Assembly (NCBI GenBank): GCA_052034005.1
Contig: JBPOJB010000039.1
Coordinates: 1 to 29,635 of the forward strand
From: JAAYDI01 sp052034005
GTDB taxonomy: Bacteria; Planctomycetota; Planctomycetia; Pirellulales; Pirellulaceae
DNA length: 29,635 bases
Reading direction: 5' to 3'
Shown here: piece after piece, positions 15,870 through 22,602 of the stretch
How positions within the stretch are numbered: the first letter of the stretch is position 1
How the letters are laid out: the number at the start of each line of letters is the position of its first letter
Program-made: the position numbers and the translations under genes
Notes under the pieces: model-generated
What the model was told of the DNA's origin: nothing
Database searches by the model: none
Seen by the model: the letters and a program-made list of their open reading frames with translations, nothing else

Positions 15870-17080
15870 ACCTCGCACTCAAGGACATCCGGCATAACCT
15901 CGGGCGGTTTGCGCTCACCACGCTGGGCATCGGGATGCTGCTGATGGTCGTGATGGGCATGGGCGGCATCTACCGCGGCCTGATCGAGGATGCGACGCTC
16001 CTGGTGGACCGGATCGGCGCCGACCTGTGGATTGTCCAACGGAACACGCGCGGGCCGTTCGCCGAGGTATCGCGCGTGCCGCGGAGTCTCGTGTATCGCG
16101 CCCAGGCCGTGCCGGGCGTGGCCTCCGCGCGCGAGTTCGTGTTCCACACGATCCAGCGTCAGCGGGACGGTCGGCCGTTGCGCATGTCCGTGCTCGGGCT
16201 CAGCTGGCCGCTCGACAAGGGCCAGTGGCTCCCGTTGATTTCCGGCCGCCCGCTGGCCCAGAGCCACTTCGAACTGGTGGCCGACCGGTCGCTCGGCTTC
16301 CGGCTGCACGAACGGATCCAGCTGGGCAAGGAAACCTACACCGTCGTCGGAATCGTCTCCGGGATGGTCAGCTCCGGGGGCGACGGCATGGCCTTCGCGA
16401 CCGTCTGGGACGCGCAGGCGATCCAGTTCGACACGACCGGCGAGGCGGTGCGACTGGAGCGGGCCGCGCGCGAGCGGCGCAGCCTGGAGCACGAGCTGTT
16501 CCTGAAACAGCCGGCGCTGGTCGAGCAGCTCTATCGGCCGGCCGCGGATCTGCCGGCCGTCACGGCGCCGGAGATCAGCGCGGTGGTGGTGCGCGTCGCG
16601 CCGGGTAGCGACGTCGCGCAGGTGGCGGCCACGATCGCCGCCTGGGGGGATGTGTCTGTGTTCACCCGCGCCGGACAGCAGGACCTGCTCGTGCAGGGCA
16701 TGGTCGACAAGGCGCGGCGGCAGCTGGGGATGTTCCGGGCCCTGTTGACGATCATCGCCGCGATCGTGATGGCGCTGATCCTCTATACCCTGACGCTCGA
16801 CAAGCTGCATTCGATTGCCTTGCTCAAGCTCATCGGCGCGCCGAACCGGGTGATCCTGGGGCTCATCCTGCAACAGGCGGTCATCCTGGGCGCGTTGGGG
16901 TACGCCGTGGCGTACTTGGTCGGACAGAAGCTGTTTCCACTATTCCCCCGACGCGTCATCCTCACCGATCCGGACCTTGGGCAACTCGCCGTGATCGTGC
17001 TGGCGATCTCGGTGCTGTCCAGTGCCTTGGGGATCTGGCGGGCCCTGCGCGTCCAGCCGAACGAAGCGTTGATGGGATGA
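15866..17080 (+). CDS. DevC/FtsX-type ABC transporter permease, 404 aa
   Basis: Inner-membrane subunit of the exporter. One N-terminal membrane helix (about residues 14-35, with GIGMLLMVVMGMGG), a periplasmic MacB-core-like domain of roughly 230 residues, then three C-terminal helices (around LLTIIAAIVMALILYTL, ILQQAVILGALGYAVAYLVG and LAVIVLAISVLSSALG) form the four-helix type VII ABC topology. The ending RALRVQPNEALMG is typical of FtsX/DevC proteins. It starts inside the adaptor stop codon (4-base overlap) and is followed 4 bases later by the ATPase, so the three genes form a tight operon. Type VII systems drive periplasmic extrusion rather than moving substrate through the membrane-spanning region, which suits a lipid that has already reached the outer leaflet. 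Confidence 0.9.
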   Translation: MNLALKDIRHNLGRFALTTLGIGMLLMVVMGMGGIYRGLIEDATLLVDRIGADLWIVQRNTRGPFAEVSRVPRSLVYRAQAVPGVASAREFVFHTIQRQRDGRPLRMSVLGLSWPLDKGQWLPLISGRPLAQSHFELVADRSLGFRLHERIQLGKETYTVVGIVSGMVSSGGDGMAFATVWDAQAIQFDTTGEAVRLERAARERRSLEHELFLKQPALVEQLYRPAADLPAVTAPEISAVVVRVAPGSDVAQVAATIAAWGDVSVFTRAGQQDLLVQGMVDKARRQLGMFRALLTIIAAIVMALILYTLTLDKLHSIALLKLIGAPNRVILGLILQQAVILGALGYAVAYLVGQKLFPLFPRRVILTDPDLGQLAVIVLAISVLSSALGIWRALRVQPNEALMG

Positions 17081-17084
17081 CGCG

Positions 17085-17798
17085 ATGATGCACGAACCTC
17101 CGGCGATCGAAACCCACCAACTCACGAAGATCTATGGCAGCGGGAACACCGAAGTGGTCGCCATGCGCGACGTGTCGTTGACGGTCCGGCGCGGCGAGGT
17201 GGTCGCGCTGCTGGGCCCGAGCGGGGCCGGGAAGTCGACCTTCCTGACGGCCGTCGGGCTGATCAACCCGCCGACCCGGGGCCGGATCATCATCGGCGGC
17301 CAACTGGTCATGGACGGGGACCGGCCCTTGAAGAACCTGCGGACATTCCGGCGGAACCATATCGGCTACGTGTTCCAGAAATCGAACTTGATCCCGTTCC
17401 TCACGGCCCGCGAGAACGTGCAGGTGGCCATGGAGCTCAACGGCCTGTCGGCGCGGCAGTCGCGCGCGCGAGCCCTGGACCTGCTGGCGGAACTCGGCGT
17501 CGCCGACCGAGCCGGCCATCAACCCAGCATGCTCTCCGGAGGGCAGCAGCAGCGCGTGGCCGTGGCCCGCGCGCTGGCGAATCAGCCGAGCGTGCTGCTG
17601 GCCGATGAACCGACCGCCGCCCTGGACAGCCATCGCGGCCGGCAAGTGATGGACCTGTTTCGACGCGTGGCCCACGAGCACGGGACGGGCGTGATCGTCG
17701 TGACGCACGACCACCGCGCGCTGGACGTGTTCGATACCACCTACGAAATGGAAGACGGAATGATCCGCCAGGCGGCGGGCGCGTCACCCGCGACCTGA
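17085..17798 (+). CDS. DevA/LolD-type ABC transporter ATP-binding protein, 237 aa
   Basis: Complete nucleotide-binding domain: Walker A GPSGAGKS (residues 44-51), Q-loop in YVFQKSNLIPFLTA, signature LSGGQQQR, Walker B VLLADEPTAALD, and the H-loop in VVTHD. The insert YVFQKSNLIPFLTARENV is typical of the MacB/LolD/DevA group of lipid and lipoprotein extruders. It starts 4 bases after the permease stop and is the last gene of the exporter operon. ATG 17085 and 17088 are both possible starts. Its role is to power the adjacent permease; the substrate is inferred from the nearby lipid synthase only. Confidence 0.92.
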   Translation: MMHEPPAIETHQLTKIYGSGNTEVVAMRDVSLTVRRGEVVALLGPSGAGKSTFLTAVGLINPPTRGRIIIGGQLVMDGDRPLKNLRTFRRNHIGYVFQKSNLIPFLTARENVQVAMELNGLSARQSRARALDLLAELGVADRAGHQPSMLSGGQQQRVAVARALANQPSVLLADEPTAALDSHRGRQVMDLFRRVAHEHGTGVIVVTHDHRALDVFDTTYEMEDGMIRQAAGASPAT

Positions 17799-17811
17799 CG
17801 ACCGCCGCGCG

Positions 17812-17826
17812 GCCTGCCGCGCAGGC
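17812..17826. terminator. Possible hairpin after the exporter operon
   Basis: GCCTGC-CGC-GCAGGC is a perfect 6-bp stem with a 3-nt loop, 13 bases after the ATPase stop. There is no U-tract, so it could be a pause or transcript-end structure rather than an intrinsic terminator. Confidence 0.3.
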
Positions 17827-17971
17827 AACTTCCCCGCAGCCGGCCTGGATCGTGCCCCTCGACCGCGCAGGCTCCTCACGGGTCACCCCCGCCGGCGTCG
17901 CCCGCACGGCGCGCCGGTCCGGTGCGCACGGATCCGCAGCCGACCGGATGCCGACCTTGCCGCCGCGCACA

Positions 17972-17993
17972 TATTTGGCTAAACTTGCAAATG
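17972..17993. promoter_or_regulatory. Putative ArsR operator upstream of the regulator gene
   Basis: TATTTG-N10-CAAATG (5 of 6 arm positions paired), 46 bases before the regulator start in a local AT-rich patch. Read on the minus strand it contains TTTAGCCAAATA, the same 12 bases found at 18421-18432 before the permease. This suggests autoregulation. Confidence 0.65.
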
Positions 17994-18039
17994 TTCGGCG
18001 TCGATCCTAGGTGTATCATGTCACGTCAATGGCGGGTGC

Positions 18040-18366
18040 ATGATGGACGCGAAACGGCAGGCCAAGTACGAAGCCCGGGCACGGATCCTCAAGGCGCTGG
18101 CGCACCCGGCACGACTGCTCATCGTGGATGAGCTGTCCAGGGCGGGCGAGCGGTGCGTGTGCGAGCTGACCGACATGATCGGCTCCGACATGTCCACCGT
18201 GTCGCGGCACCTGGCGGTCCTGAAGAGCGCGGGTCTGGTCCAGGACGAGAAGCGTGGCCAGATGGTGTTCTACCGCTTGCGCGTCGCGTGCGTGATGGAC
18301 TTTTTCGACTGCGTCGAGTCGGTGCTGGCGTGTCACGCGCGCAGGGGTCGGGGGAGCCTGGTGTAG
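18040..18366 (+). CDS. ArsR/SmtB-family metalloregulatory repressor, 108 aa
   Basis: Winged-helix repressor predicted to leave DNA when it binds As(III) or a related thiophilic ligand. The recognition helix is in DMSTVSRHLAVLKSAGLV (residues 50-67) and the wing in RGQMVFYRL (72-80). C39 and C41 form the ERCVCELT motif, like the CVC of the arsenic-sensing alpha-3 helix in classical ArsR; C84, C91 and C98 are further possible ligands. Length is normal for the family. ATG 18040 and 18043 are both possible starts. A strong terminator follows, so the regulator is its own transcription unit, with a matching operator before it and another before the permease operon. The inducer (inorganic or organic arsenical, antimonite) is inferred from the ArsEFG-like neighbours. 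Confidence 0.93.
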   Translation: MMDAKRQAKYEARARILKALAHPARLLIVDELSRAGERCVCELTDMIGSDMSTVSRHLAVLKSAGLVQDEKRGQMVFYRLRVACVMDFFDCVESVLACHARRGRGSLV

Positions 18367-18375
18367 CATGGATTC

Positions 18376-18401
18376 CGGGCCGTTCCCGGCCCGTTTTTTT
18401 T
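18376..18401 (+). terminator. Rho-independent terminator after the regulator gene
   Basis: CGGGCCG-TTCC-CGGCCCG (7-bp perfect stem, 4-nt loop) is followed immediately by eight T residues (18394-18401), starting 10 bases after the regulator stop. It separates the regulator from the permease operon, which therefore needs its own promoter. Confidence 0.92.
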
Positions 18402-18410
18402 CCGGGGTGA

Positions 18411-18441
18411 TATTTGTCTATTTAGCCAAATAGCTCAGAAT
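18411..18441 (+). promoter_or_regulatory. Putative ArsR operator and promoter of the resistance operon
   Basis: A perfect 6-bp inverted repeat, TATTTG-N10-CAAATA, lies at 18411-18432. It overlaps a candidate promoter, TTGTCT (18414-18419), 16-base spacer, CAGAAT (18436-18441), so a bound repressor would block RNA polymerase. The half TTTAGCCAAATA (18421-18432) is repeated in inverse orientation before the regulator gene. Confidence 0.68.
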
Positions 18442-18472
18442 GGGGCGCGCGGGCGCGTGGGAGGAATCGGCG

Positions 18473-19798
18473 ATGAACAGGCGGGAGTTGGGGATTCTGG
18501 CGGCCTTGGTGGCCCTGTTCCTGTTCGCCTATTTCGTGCCGTTCTCGGACGCGCACGTGCAGCGGGCGGTGCTGGAGGCGTTGTCCATGCTCCAGTGGTA
18601 CGCGCGTTGCCACACGCTGGCCTGCGTCGTGCCCGCGATGTTCATTGCGGGCGCGATTGCGACGTTCTTTTCGACGGAGGCCGTGCTGCGGCACCTGGGC
18701 CCGAGGGCGAACAAGGTCAAGGCGTACGGTGTAGCTTCGGTCTCCGGCACGGTGCTGGCCGTCTGCTCCTGCAGCGTGTTGCCGATGTTCGCGGGGATCT
18801 ACCGCGTGGGGGCCGGTCTCGGCCCGGCGTCCGCCTTCCTGTACTCCGGTCCGGCCATCAACGTGATGGCCATTTTCCTGACGGCGCGCGTTCTGGGCTA
18901 CGAACTGGGGCTGGCGCGCGTCATCGGCGCGGTTCTCTTCGCGGTGCTCATCGGGCTCATGATGGCTTTGATCTTTCGTACGGACGAAGAGGCGCGGAGG
19001 GCGGCGGCGATGGCGCTGCCCGAGCCGCCGCCGCCCACGCGCCGCCTCTGGCAGACCTCGCTGTTCTTCATCGCCATGATCACGTTCCTCGTGTTCTCCG
19101 ATTGGGCGAACCCGAGCCAGACGATCCTGGAGACCCAGGACGGCCGGACGATGCGCGTGACCGTGCTGCAGGCCACCCGTGCGACGATGCGGGTCCAACT
19201 CGAAGAGCCGCTGGGGGCGCTGGAGCAGGGCCGGAAGCTCGATATCGCGTTGGGCGACATCAAGCGGTCGACCGACTTCACGCCGGAGAACTACCGTTGG
19301 GCGGCCTGGGTATACCACCACCGCTGGTATTTTGCCGGGGCCTGCCTGGTGGCGGTCGTCCTGATGGTCGCCCGCTGGTTCGACCGGTCCGAAGTGTGGC
19401 GGTGGATGGATCAGACGTGGGGTTTTACCAAGTCCATCCTCCCGTTGTTGTTTGGCGGTGTCCTGGTGACCGGGTTCGTCGGCGCGCTGATCCCCGAATC
19501 GCTGGTGGCCCTCTGGGTGGGCGACAACGGTCTGGTGGCGAACCTGACGGCGTCCCTGATCGGGGCGATGTGGTATTTCGCGACCTTGACGGAGATCCCG
19601 GTCTTGGAAACGCTTATGAGGCTGGGGATGGCGCGCGGGCCGGCGCTGGCGCTGCTGTTGGCCGGGCCGGCGCTGTCTCTGCCCAGCATCGCGGTGATTT
19701 ACGCGGTGATTGGGCTGCGCAAGACGTTCGTGTTCTGTGTTCTGACCGTGGTCATGAGCGCGCTGTTTGGCATGCTGTTCGGCTGGTTCTTTCCGTGA
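18473..19798 (+). CDS. DUF318/ArsP-type permease, putative arsenical or metal efflux, 441 aa
   Basis: Integral membrane protein of the YraQ/ArsP/SO_0444 permease group. Conserved segments include CHTLACVVPAMFIAGAIA, the cysteine motif CSCSVLP (C98, C100) and GAGLGPASAFLYSGPAINV, repeated in weaker form as GAMWYFATLTEIPVLETL and GPALSLPS in the second half. Two helix bundles flank a soluble insert at about residues 177-285 with a helix inside it. ATG 18473 follows GGGAGGA at proper spacing; an upstream ATG at 18440 lies in the promoter. It is the first gene of the operon under the second ArsR-type operator. Known members export trivalent organoarsenicals (ArsP) or are linked to copper/zinc; the ArsF and ArsG neighbours favour arsenicals. 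Substrate is not shown by sequence. Confidence 0.88.
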   Translation: MNRRELGILAALVALFLFAYFVPFSDAHVQRAVLEALSMLQWYARCHTLACVVPAMFIAGAIATFFSTEAVLRHLGPRANKVKAYGVASVSGTVLAVCSCSVLPMFAGIYRVGAGLGPASAFLYSGPAINVMAIFLTARVLGYELGLARVIGAVLFAVLIGLMMALIFRTDEEARRAAAMALPEPPPPTRRLWQTSLFFIAMITFLVFSDWANPSQTILETQDGRTMRVTVLQATRATMRVQLEEPLGALEQGRKLDIALGDIKRSTDFTPENYRWAAWVYHHRWYFAGACLVAVVLMVARWFDRSEVWRWMDQTWGFTKSILPLLFGGVLVTGFVGALIPESLVALWVGDNGLVANLTASLIGAMWYFATLTEIPVLETLMRLGMARGPALALLLAGPALSLPSIAVIYAVIGLRKTFVFCVLTVVMSALFGMLFGWFFP

Positions 19799-19806
19799 GG
19801 TGACTG

Positions 19807-20040
19807 ATGAAACGAGTCCAGGTGCTGGGTCCGGGTTGTGCGAAGTGCGAGAAGCTCCGGCACAATGCCGAGGAGGCCGTGAGGCAATTGGGTATCGAAG
19901 CGAGCGTGGAGAAGGTCACGGACATTGACCTGATCACCGGTTTTGGCGTTATGATGACTCCAGCGCTGGCGATCGACGGCGAAGTGAAGTGTGTGGGCCG
20001 GGTGGCCACGGCCGACGAGATTGCCATGTTGCTGCGGTAG
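19807..20040 (+). CDS. MTH895/ArsE-family thioredoxin-like protein, 77 aa
   Basis: Small thioredoxin-fold protein with the redox motif C11-A-K-C14 in GPGCAKCEKL and the cis-Pro region MMTPALAIDGEV, typical of the MTH895/TM0996 redox-active disulfide family. It has no signal peptide, so it is cytoplasmic. It begins 8 bases after the permease stop behind GAGGTGA. From memory, the same family is called ArsE in the Shewanella putrefaciens arsEFG operon, where ArsE with ArsF supports reduction of nitroaromatic arsenicals; ArsF- and ArsG-family genes lie downstream here as well. Inferred role: thiol donor for the arsenical-handling proteins of this operon. Confidence 0.88.
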   Translation: MKRVQVLGPGCAKCEKLRHNAEEAVRQLGIEASVEKVTDIDLITGFGVMMTPALAIDGEVKCVGRVATADEIAMLLR

Positions 20041-20098
20041 CGTGTGAAACGCTGGGATGATCCTGGGACAACCTGCTGGAACCGAAGGGAATAGTGCC

Positions 20099-20794
20099 AT
20101 GACCAACGAAGTGTCGCGTCGCCGGTTTGTGGGTACGATGGGTTTGGGGGCCGCGGCGCTGGCGGCCGGCGCCGGGCCGGCCGGCGCGGCGGACACGCCG
20201 TGGAAGATCCTCGGCGTGTCGTGCAGCATGCGGGCCGGCCAGACGACCGCGCAGGCGGTTCGTGCCTGCCTCGAGGCGGCCCGGGCCGTCGCGCCGGACC
20301 GGCTGGCGGTCGAGCTGATCGACTTGGGCGGGCTGAAGATCCCCACCGGGCCGGCAGCCGGACTGGCGTTGGAGCCCGGCGAGCGCGACGATTTCCCGCC
20401 GATCGAGGCGAAGCTCGCCGACCCGCGTTTGGCGGCGCTCATCATCGGCACGCCCGTGTACTTTGCCAACATGTCGGCCTTGTGCAAGGCGTTCCTGGAG
20501 CGCTGCGGGGTGTTCCGCAAGAAGGAGTTCGCCTTGTCGGGCAAGGTGGCCGGCGTCATCGCCGTCGGCGCCGCCCGCCACGGCGGCCAGGAGCTGGTCA
20601 TTCAATCCGTGCAGGCCACCCTGCTGTGCCACGAGATGCTGGTGATCGGCGAAGGGCGTCCGACCGGCCACTTCGGCGGCACCCTGTGGAATGACGGGAA
20701 GGATGACATTGCCCGGGACGAGTTCGGCATGAGCACGGCCAGGAACCTGGGTCAACATGTGGCGAAAGTGGTCTTGGCGTGCGCCGCCCGGTGA
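20099..20794 (+). CDS. Tat-exported NADPH-dependent FMN reductase/flavodoxin-fold protein, 231 aa
   Basis: N-terminal twin-arginine signal (SRRRFVG at residues 6-12, then a Gly/Ala hydrophobic stretch ending in GPAGA near 30). The mature part is a flavodoxin-like FMN reductase: ILGVSCSMRAGQTTAQAV for the FMN phosphate loop and GTPVYFANMSALCKAFLERCG, the hallmark of the NADPH-dependent FMN reductase and iron-sulfur flavoprotein group. The CX2CX(4-7)C cluster motif of iron-sulfur flavoproteins is not seen. ATG 20099 is preceded by AAGGGA and lies 58 bases after the previous stop, in the same operon. Export is odd because relatives such as ArsH are cytoplasmic and use NADPH; Tat export suggests FMN is loaded before transport. 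Inferred role: an exported flavin reductase supporting redox change of arsenicals, or a misassigned signal. Confidence 0.85.
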   Translation: MTNEVSRRRFVGTMGLGAAALAAGAGPAGAADTPWKILGVSCSMRAGQTTAQAVRACLEAARAVAPDRLAVELIDLGGLKIPTGPAAGLALEPGERDDFPPIEAKLADPRLAALIIGTPVYFANMSALCKAFLERCGVFRKKEFALSGKVAGVIAVGAARHGGQELVIQSVQATLLCHEMLVIGEGRPTGHFGGTLWNDGKDDIARDEFGMSTARNLGQHVAKVVLACAAR

Positions 20795-20850
20795 TTGGCC
20801 GAGCGTCGGACGCCGCCGGGGCCTTCCAGGGTAACGATGGAGTAGACACG

Positions 20851-21507
20851 ATGGAATTGAAGAATGCGCTGTCGATCTGCCTGATCTCGCTCGTTTCGGC
20901 CGCGTTGGTCATGCTGATCGCGCGCTCGCTCGACTCGCAGGCGGCCTCTCGCCTCCAACCGCAACTGGAACGGATCGCCGCCGAGCTGCAGGCCATCCGA
21001 TCCGCCGGGCGCGTCGCGGACGGACCCATGTCCTCAACGCCACACGACGCGCTGGTCGCCTTCTATTTCCATGGCGACCAACGGTGTCGCACCTGCCGCA
21101 CGATCGAAGCCCAGACCTATGACACGATCGTGTCCGAGTTCCCGGCACAGCTGGAGCGCGGCGATCTGGTCTGGCAGACGCTCAGTTACGACGAATCGCC
21201 GGGCAAGGAGTGGGCCCAGACGTTCGAGGTCCAGGCGGCCGTCGTGGTCCTGGCCTGGATGAAAGACGGCCAGCCGGCCGACTGGAGACGGCTCGACGAG
21301 GTCTGGGGCCTGGTCGGGGACAAGCAGGCCTTCGCGACCTTCATCCGCGACGCGGTGACCGAGATGCTCGGGCGATCCGGCGCGGCGGAATCGGTGGACG
21401 GTGTGGGTGCGGCTGCCAGCCGCATCCCGCCGTCGGCGGCAGGTGACGCCCAGCGGCCGGGGGCGCCCGCGCCGGGCGACTCGGTGCAGACCCCAGTGCC
21501 CGGCTGA
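20851..21507 (+). CDS. arsF: ArsF-family protein (nitrophenyl compound nitroreductase subunit type), 218 aa
   Basis: N-terminal membrane anchor (about residues 7-25), a short coiled segment, then a thioredoxin-like domain with C79-R-T-C82 in YFHGDQRCRTCRTIEAQTY and the ending DEVWGLVGDKQAFATFIRDAV, which I recognise as the ArsF family. The last 40 residues are low-complexity Ala/Pro/Gly. ATG 20851 gives the anchor at the N-terminus, 56 bases after the previous stop. In Shewanella putrefaciens ArsF acts with ArsE to reduce nitroarsenicals (from memory). Here ArsE- and ArsG-type genes are in the same operon, so a similar membrane-tethered thiol/redox role is likely. Assignment is by family; the substrate is inferred. 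Confidence 0.87.
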   Translation: MELKNALSICLISLVSAALVMLIARSLDSQAASRLQPQLERIAAELQAIRSAGRVADGPMSSTPHDALVAFYFHGDQRCRTCRTIEAQTYDTIVSEFPAQLERGDLVWQTLSYDESPGKEWAQTFEVQAAVVVLAWMKDGQPADWRRLDEVWGLVGDKQAFATFIRDAVTEMLGRSGAAESVDGVGAAASRIPPSAAGDAQRPGAPAPGDSVQTPVPG

Positions 21508-21539
21508 GTATCACGAACACCACGGACAACCTTTCACGC

Positions 21540-21564
21540 GTGGCACCGGCTTGGCCGGTGCCAC
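21540..21564. repeat. Perfect 11-bp palindrome inside the ars operon
   Basis: GTGGCACCGGC-TTG-GCCGGTGCCAC: an 11-bp perfect stem with a 3-nt loop in the 77-base gap between arsF and arsG, ending 20 bases before the arsG start. No U-tract follows. It could be a REP-like palindrome that tunes expression of arsG; only one copy was noticed in the window. Confidence 0.75.
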
Positions 21565-21584
21565 CCCGCACGGATAACTGGACG

Positions 21585-22328
21585 ATGACGGCGTACGTGC
21601 TCTACCTGATCACGGCCTTCTATCTCGGCGTGGTGACTTCCATCAGTCCGTGTCCGCTGGCGACGAACATCGCGGCGATCTCGTACATTGCCCGCAAGGT
21701 GGGCACGCCGCGTCTGGTGATCAACGCCGGCTGGCTCTACACGCTGGGCCGTTGCGCGCTTTACGTCGGCCTGGCCAGCCTGTTGACGGCCACGGCCCTG
21801 TCGATCCCCAGCGCAGCGCGCTTCCTGCAGCAGTACGGCGGCATGGTGCTGGGCCCCGTGTTCCTGCTGGTCGGCATGTTCCTCGTCGGGCTGATCACCA
21901 GCTCGGCGGGCGGCACATTGATGAGCCCACGGATGCAGCGGCGCGTCGATGCGATGGGCATCTGGGGTGCCCTGTTGATGGGCATCCTGTTCGCGGCCTC
22001 GTTCTGCCCGACGTCGGTGATCTGGTTCTTCGGGCTGCTGGCCATCACGATGGGCTCGACGTCCAGCGCGATCACCGTGGCGCTGGCGAAGGTCGGCATC
22101 GCCCTGCCGACGGCGACCGTGCCCGGGGGCGTGGTCATCCTGCCGTTGGTCTACGGGATCGGCACGGCCGTGCCGGTGATCGTGGTCGCCTTCCTGCTCG
22201 CGTACAGCGCCCAGTCGGTGGGCAAGGCCTACAACATCATGGCGGCCGTTGAGTGGGGGGCGCGCATGCTCACCGGCTGGCTCTTCATTCTGCTGGGCAT
22301 CTGGTTCGTGCTCACTCAGGTATTCTAG
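21585..22328 (+). CDS. arsG: ArsG-family permease (DsbD/CcdA-like), putative aromatic arsenical efflux, 247 aa
   Basis: Six predicted membrane helices with the CcdA/DsbD-like cysteine sites: C23 in SISPCPLATNIAAISYIARK and C141 in FAASFCPTSVIWFFG. The family is annotated as ArsG, the permease that exports trivalent aromatic aminoarsenicals in Shewanella putrefaciens arsEFG (from memory). DsbD-like electron transfer across the membrane to an exported partner is an alternative, and the Tat-exported reductase and membrane-anchored ArsF would be candidate partners. ATG 21585 is chosen because the hydrophobic N-terminus begins there; an in-frame start at 21540 would read through the palindrome. 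It is the last gene of the operon. Confidence 0.87.
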   Translation: MTAYVLYLITAFYLGVVTSISPCPLATNIAAISYIARKVGTPRLVINAGWLYTLGRCALYVGLASLLTATALSIPSAARFLQQYGGMVLGPVFLLVGMFLVGLITSSAGGTLMSPRMQRRVDAMGIWGALLMGILFAASFCPTSVIWFFGLLAITMGSTSSAITVALAKVGIALPTATVPGGVVILPLVYGIGTAVPVIVVAFLLAYSAQSVGKAYNIMAAVEWGARMLTGWLFILLGIWFVLTQVF

Positions 22329-22360
22329 AAGCGGGAGGGGACGGGGAAGCGGAGGCGGGG

Positions 22361-22388
22361 GCGGGCGACGGCGGGCGACGGCGGGCGT
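22361..22388 (+). repeat. Short GC-rich tandem repeat
   Basis: The 10-mer GCGGGCGACG occurs twice head to tail (22361-22380), followed by an 8-of-10 match (22381-22390). It lies in the 274-base gap after arsG, which has no gene I can support. A weak promoter-like pair, TTGTAG (22458-22463) and TACAAT (22483-22488), has a long 19-base spacer and could serve the downstream gene. Confidence 0.6.
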
Positions 22389-22602
22389 GCGGCGGCCCGC
22401 AAGCCCGCGATTCGCGCCGGGCGGCCGCCTCCCGGCCTTGCACAAACCCGCGGGGCCTTGTAGGAAACCCGATCCGGAGTGTTACAATGGCTGCCGACAA
22501 CGGCGGGAGCAACCCGGCCGTCTGTTGAGGTTTGTCGTCGGGGTCGTTCGGTTTGTGGGGCGGCCTCGAGTCAGATCGACTCATGGGGGTGAGGCAGCGT
22601 GT

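Noticed and set aside
18457..19803. 448-codon plus-strand open frame over the DUF318 permease
   Set aside because: It is a Gly/Arg/Ala-rich frame-shifted shadow. The other frame has membrane helices, the CSCSVLP motif and a good ribosome-binding site.
21540..21564. Intrinsic terminator between arsF and arsG
   Set aside because: No run of T follows the stem on the coding strand, and the functionally linked arsG follows immediately.
22361..22390. CRISPR-like or iteron array
   Set aside because: Only two to three 10-base units in tandem, without spacers and without replication or cas genes nearby.
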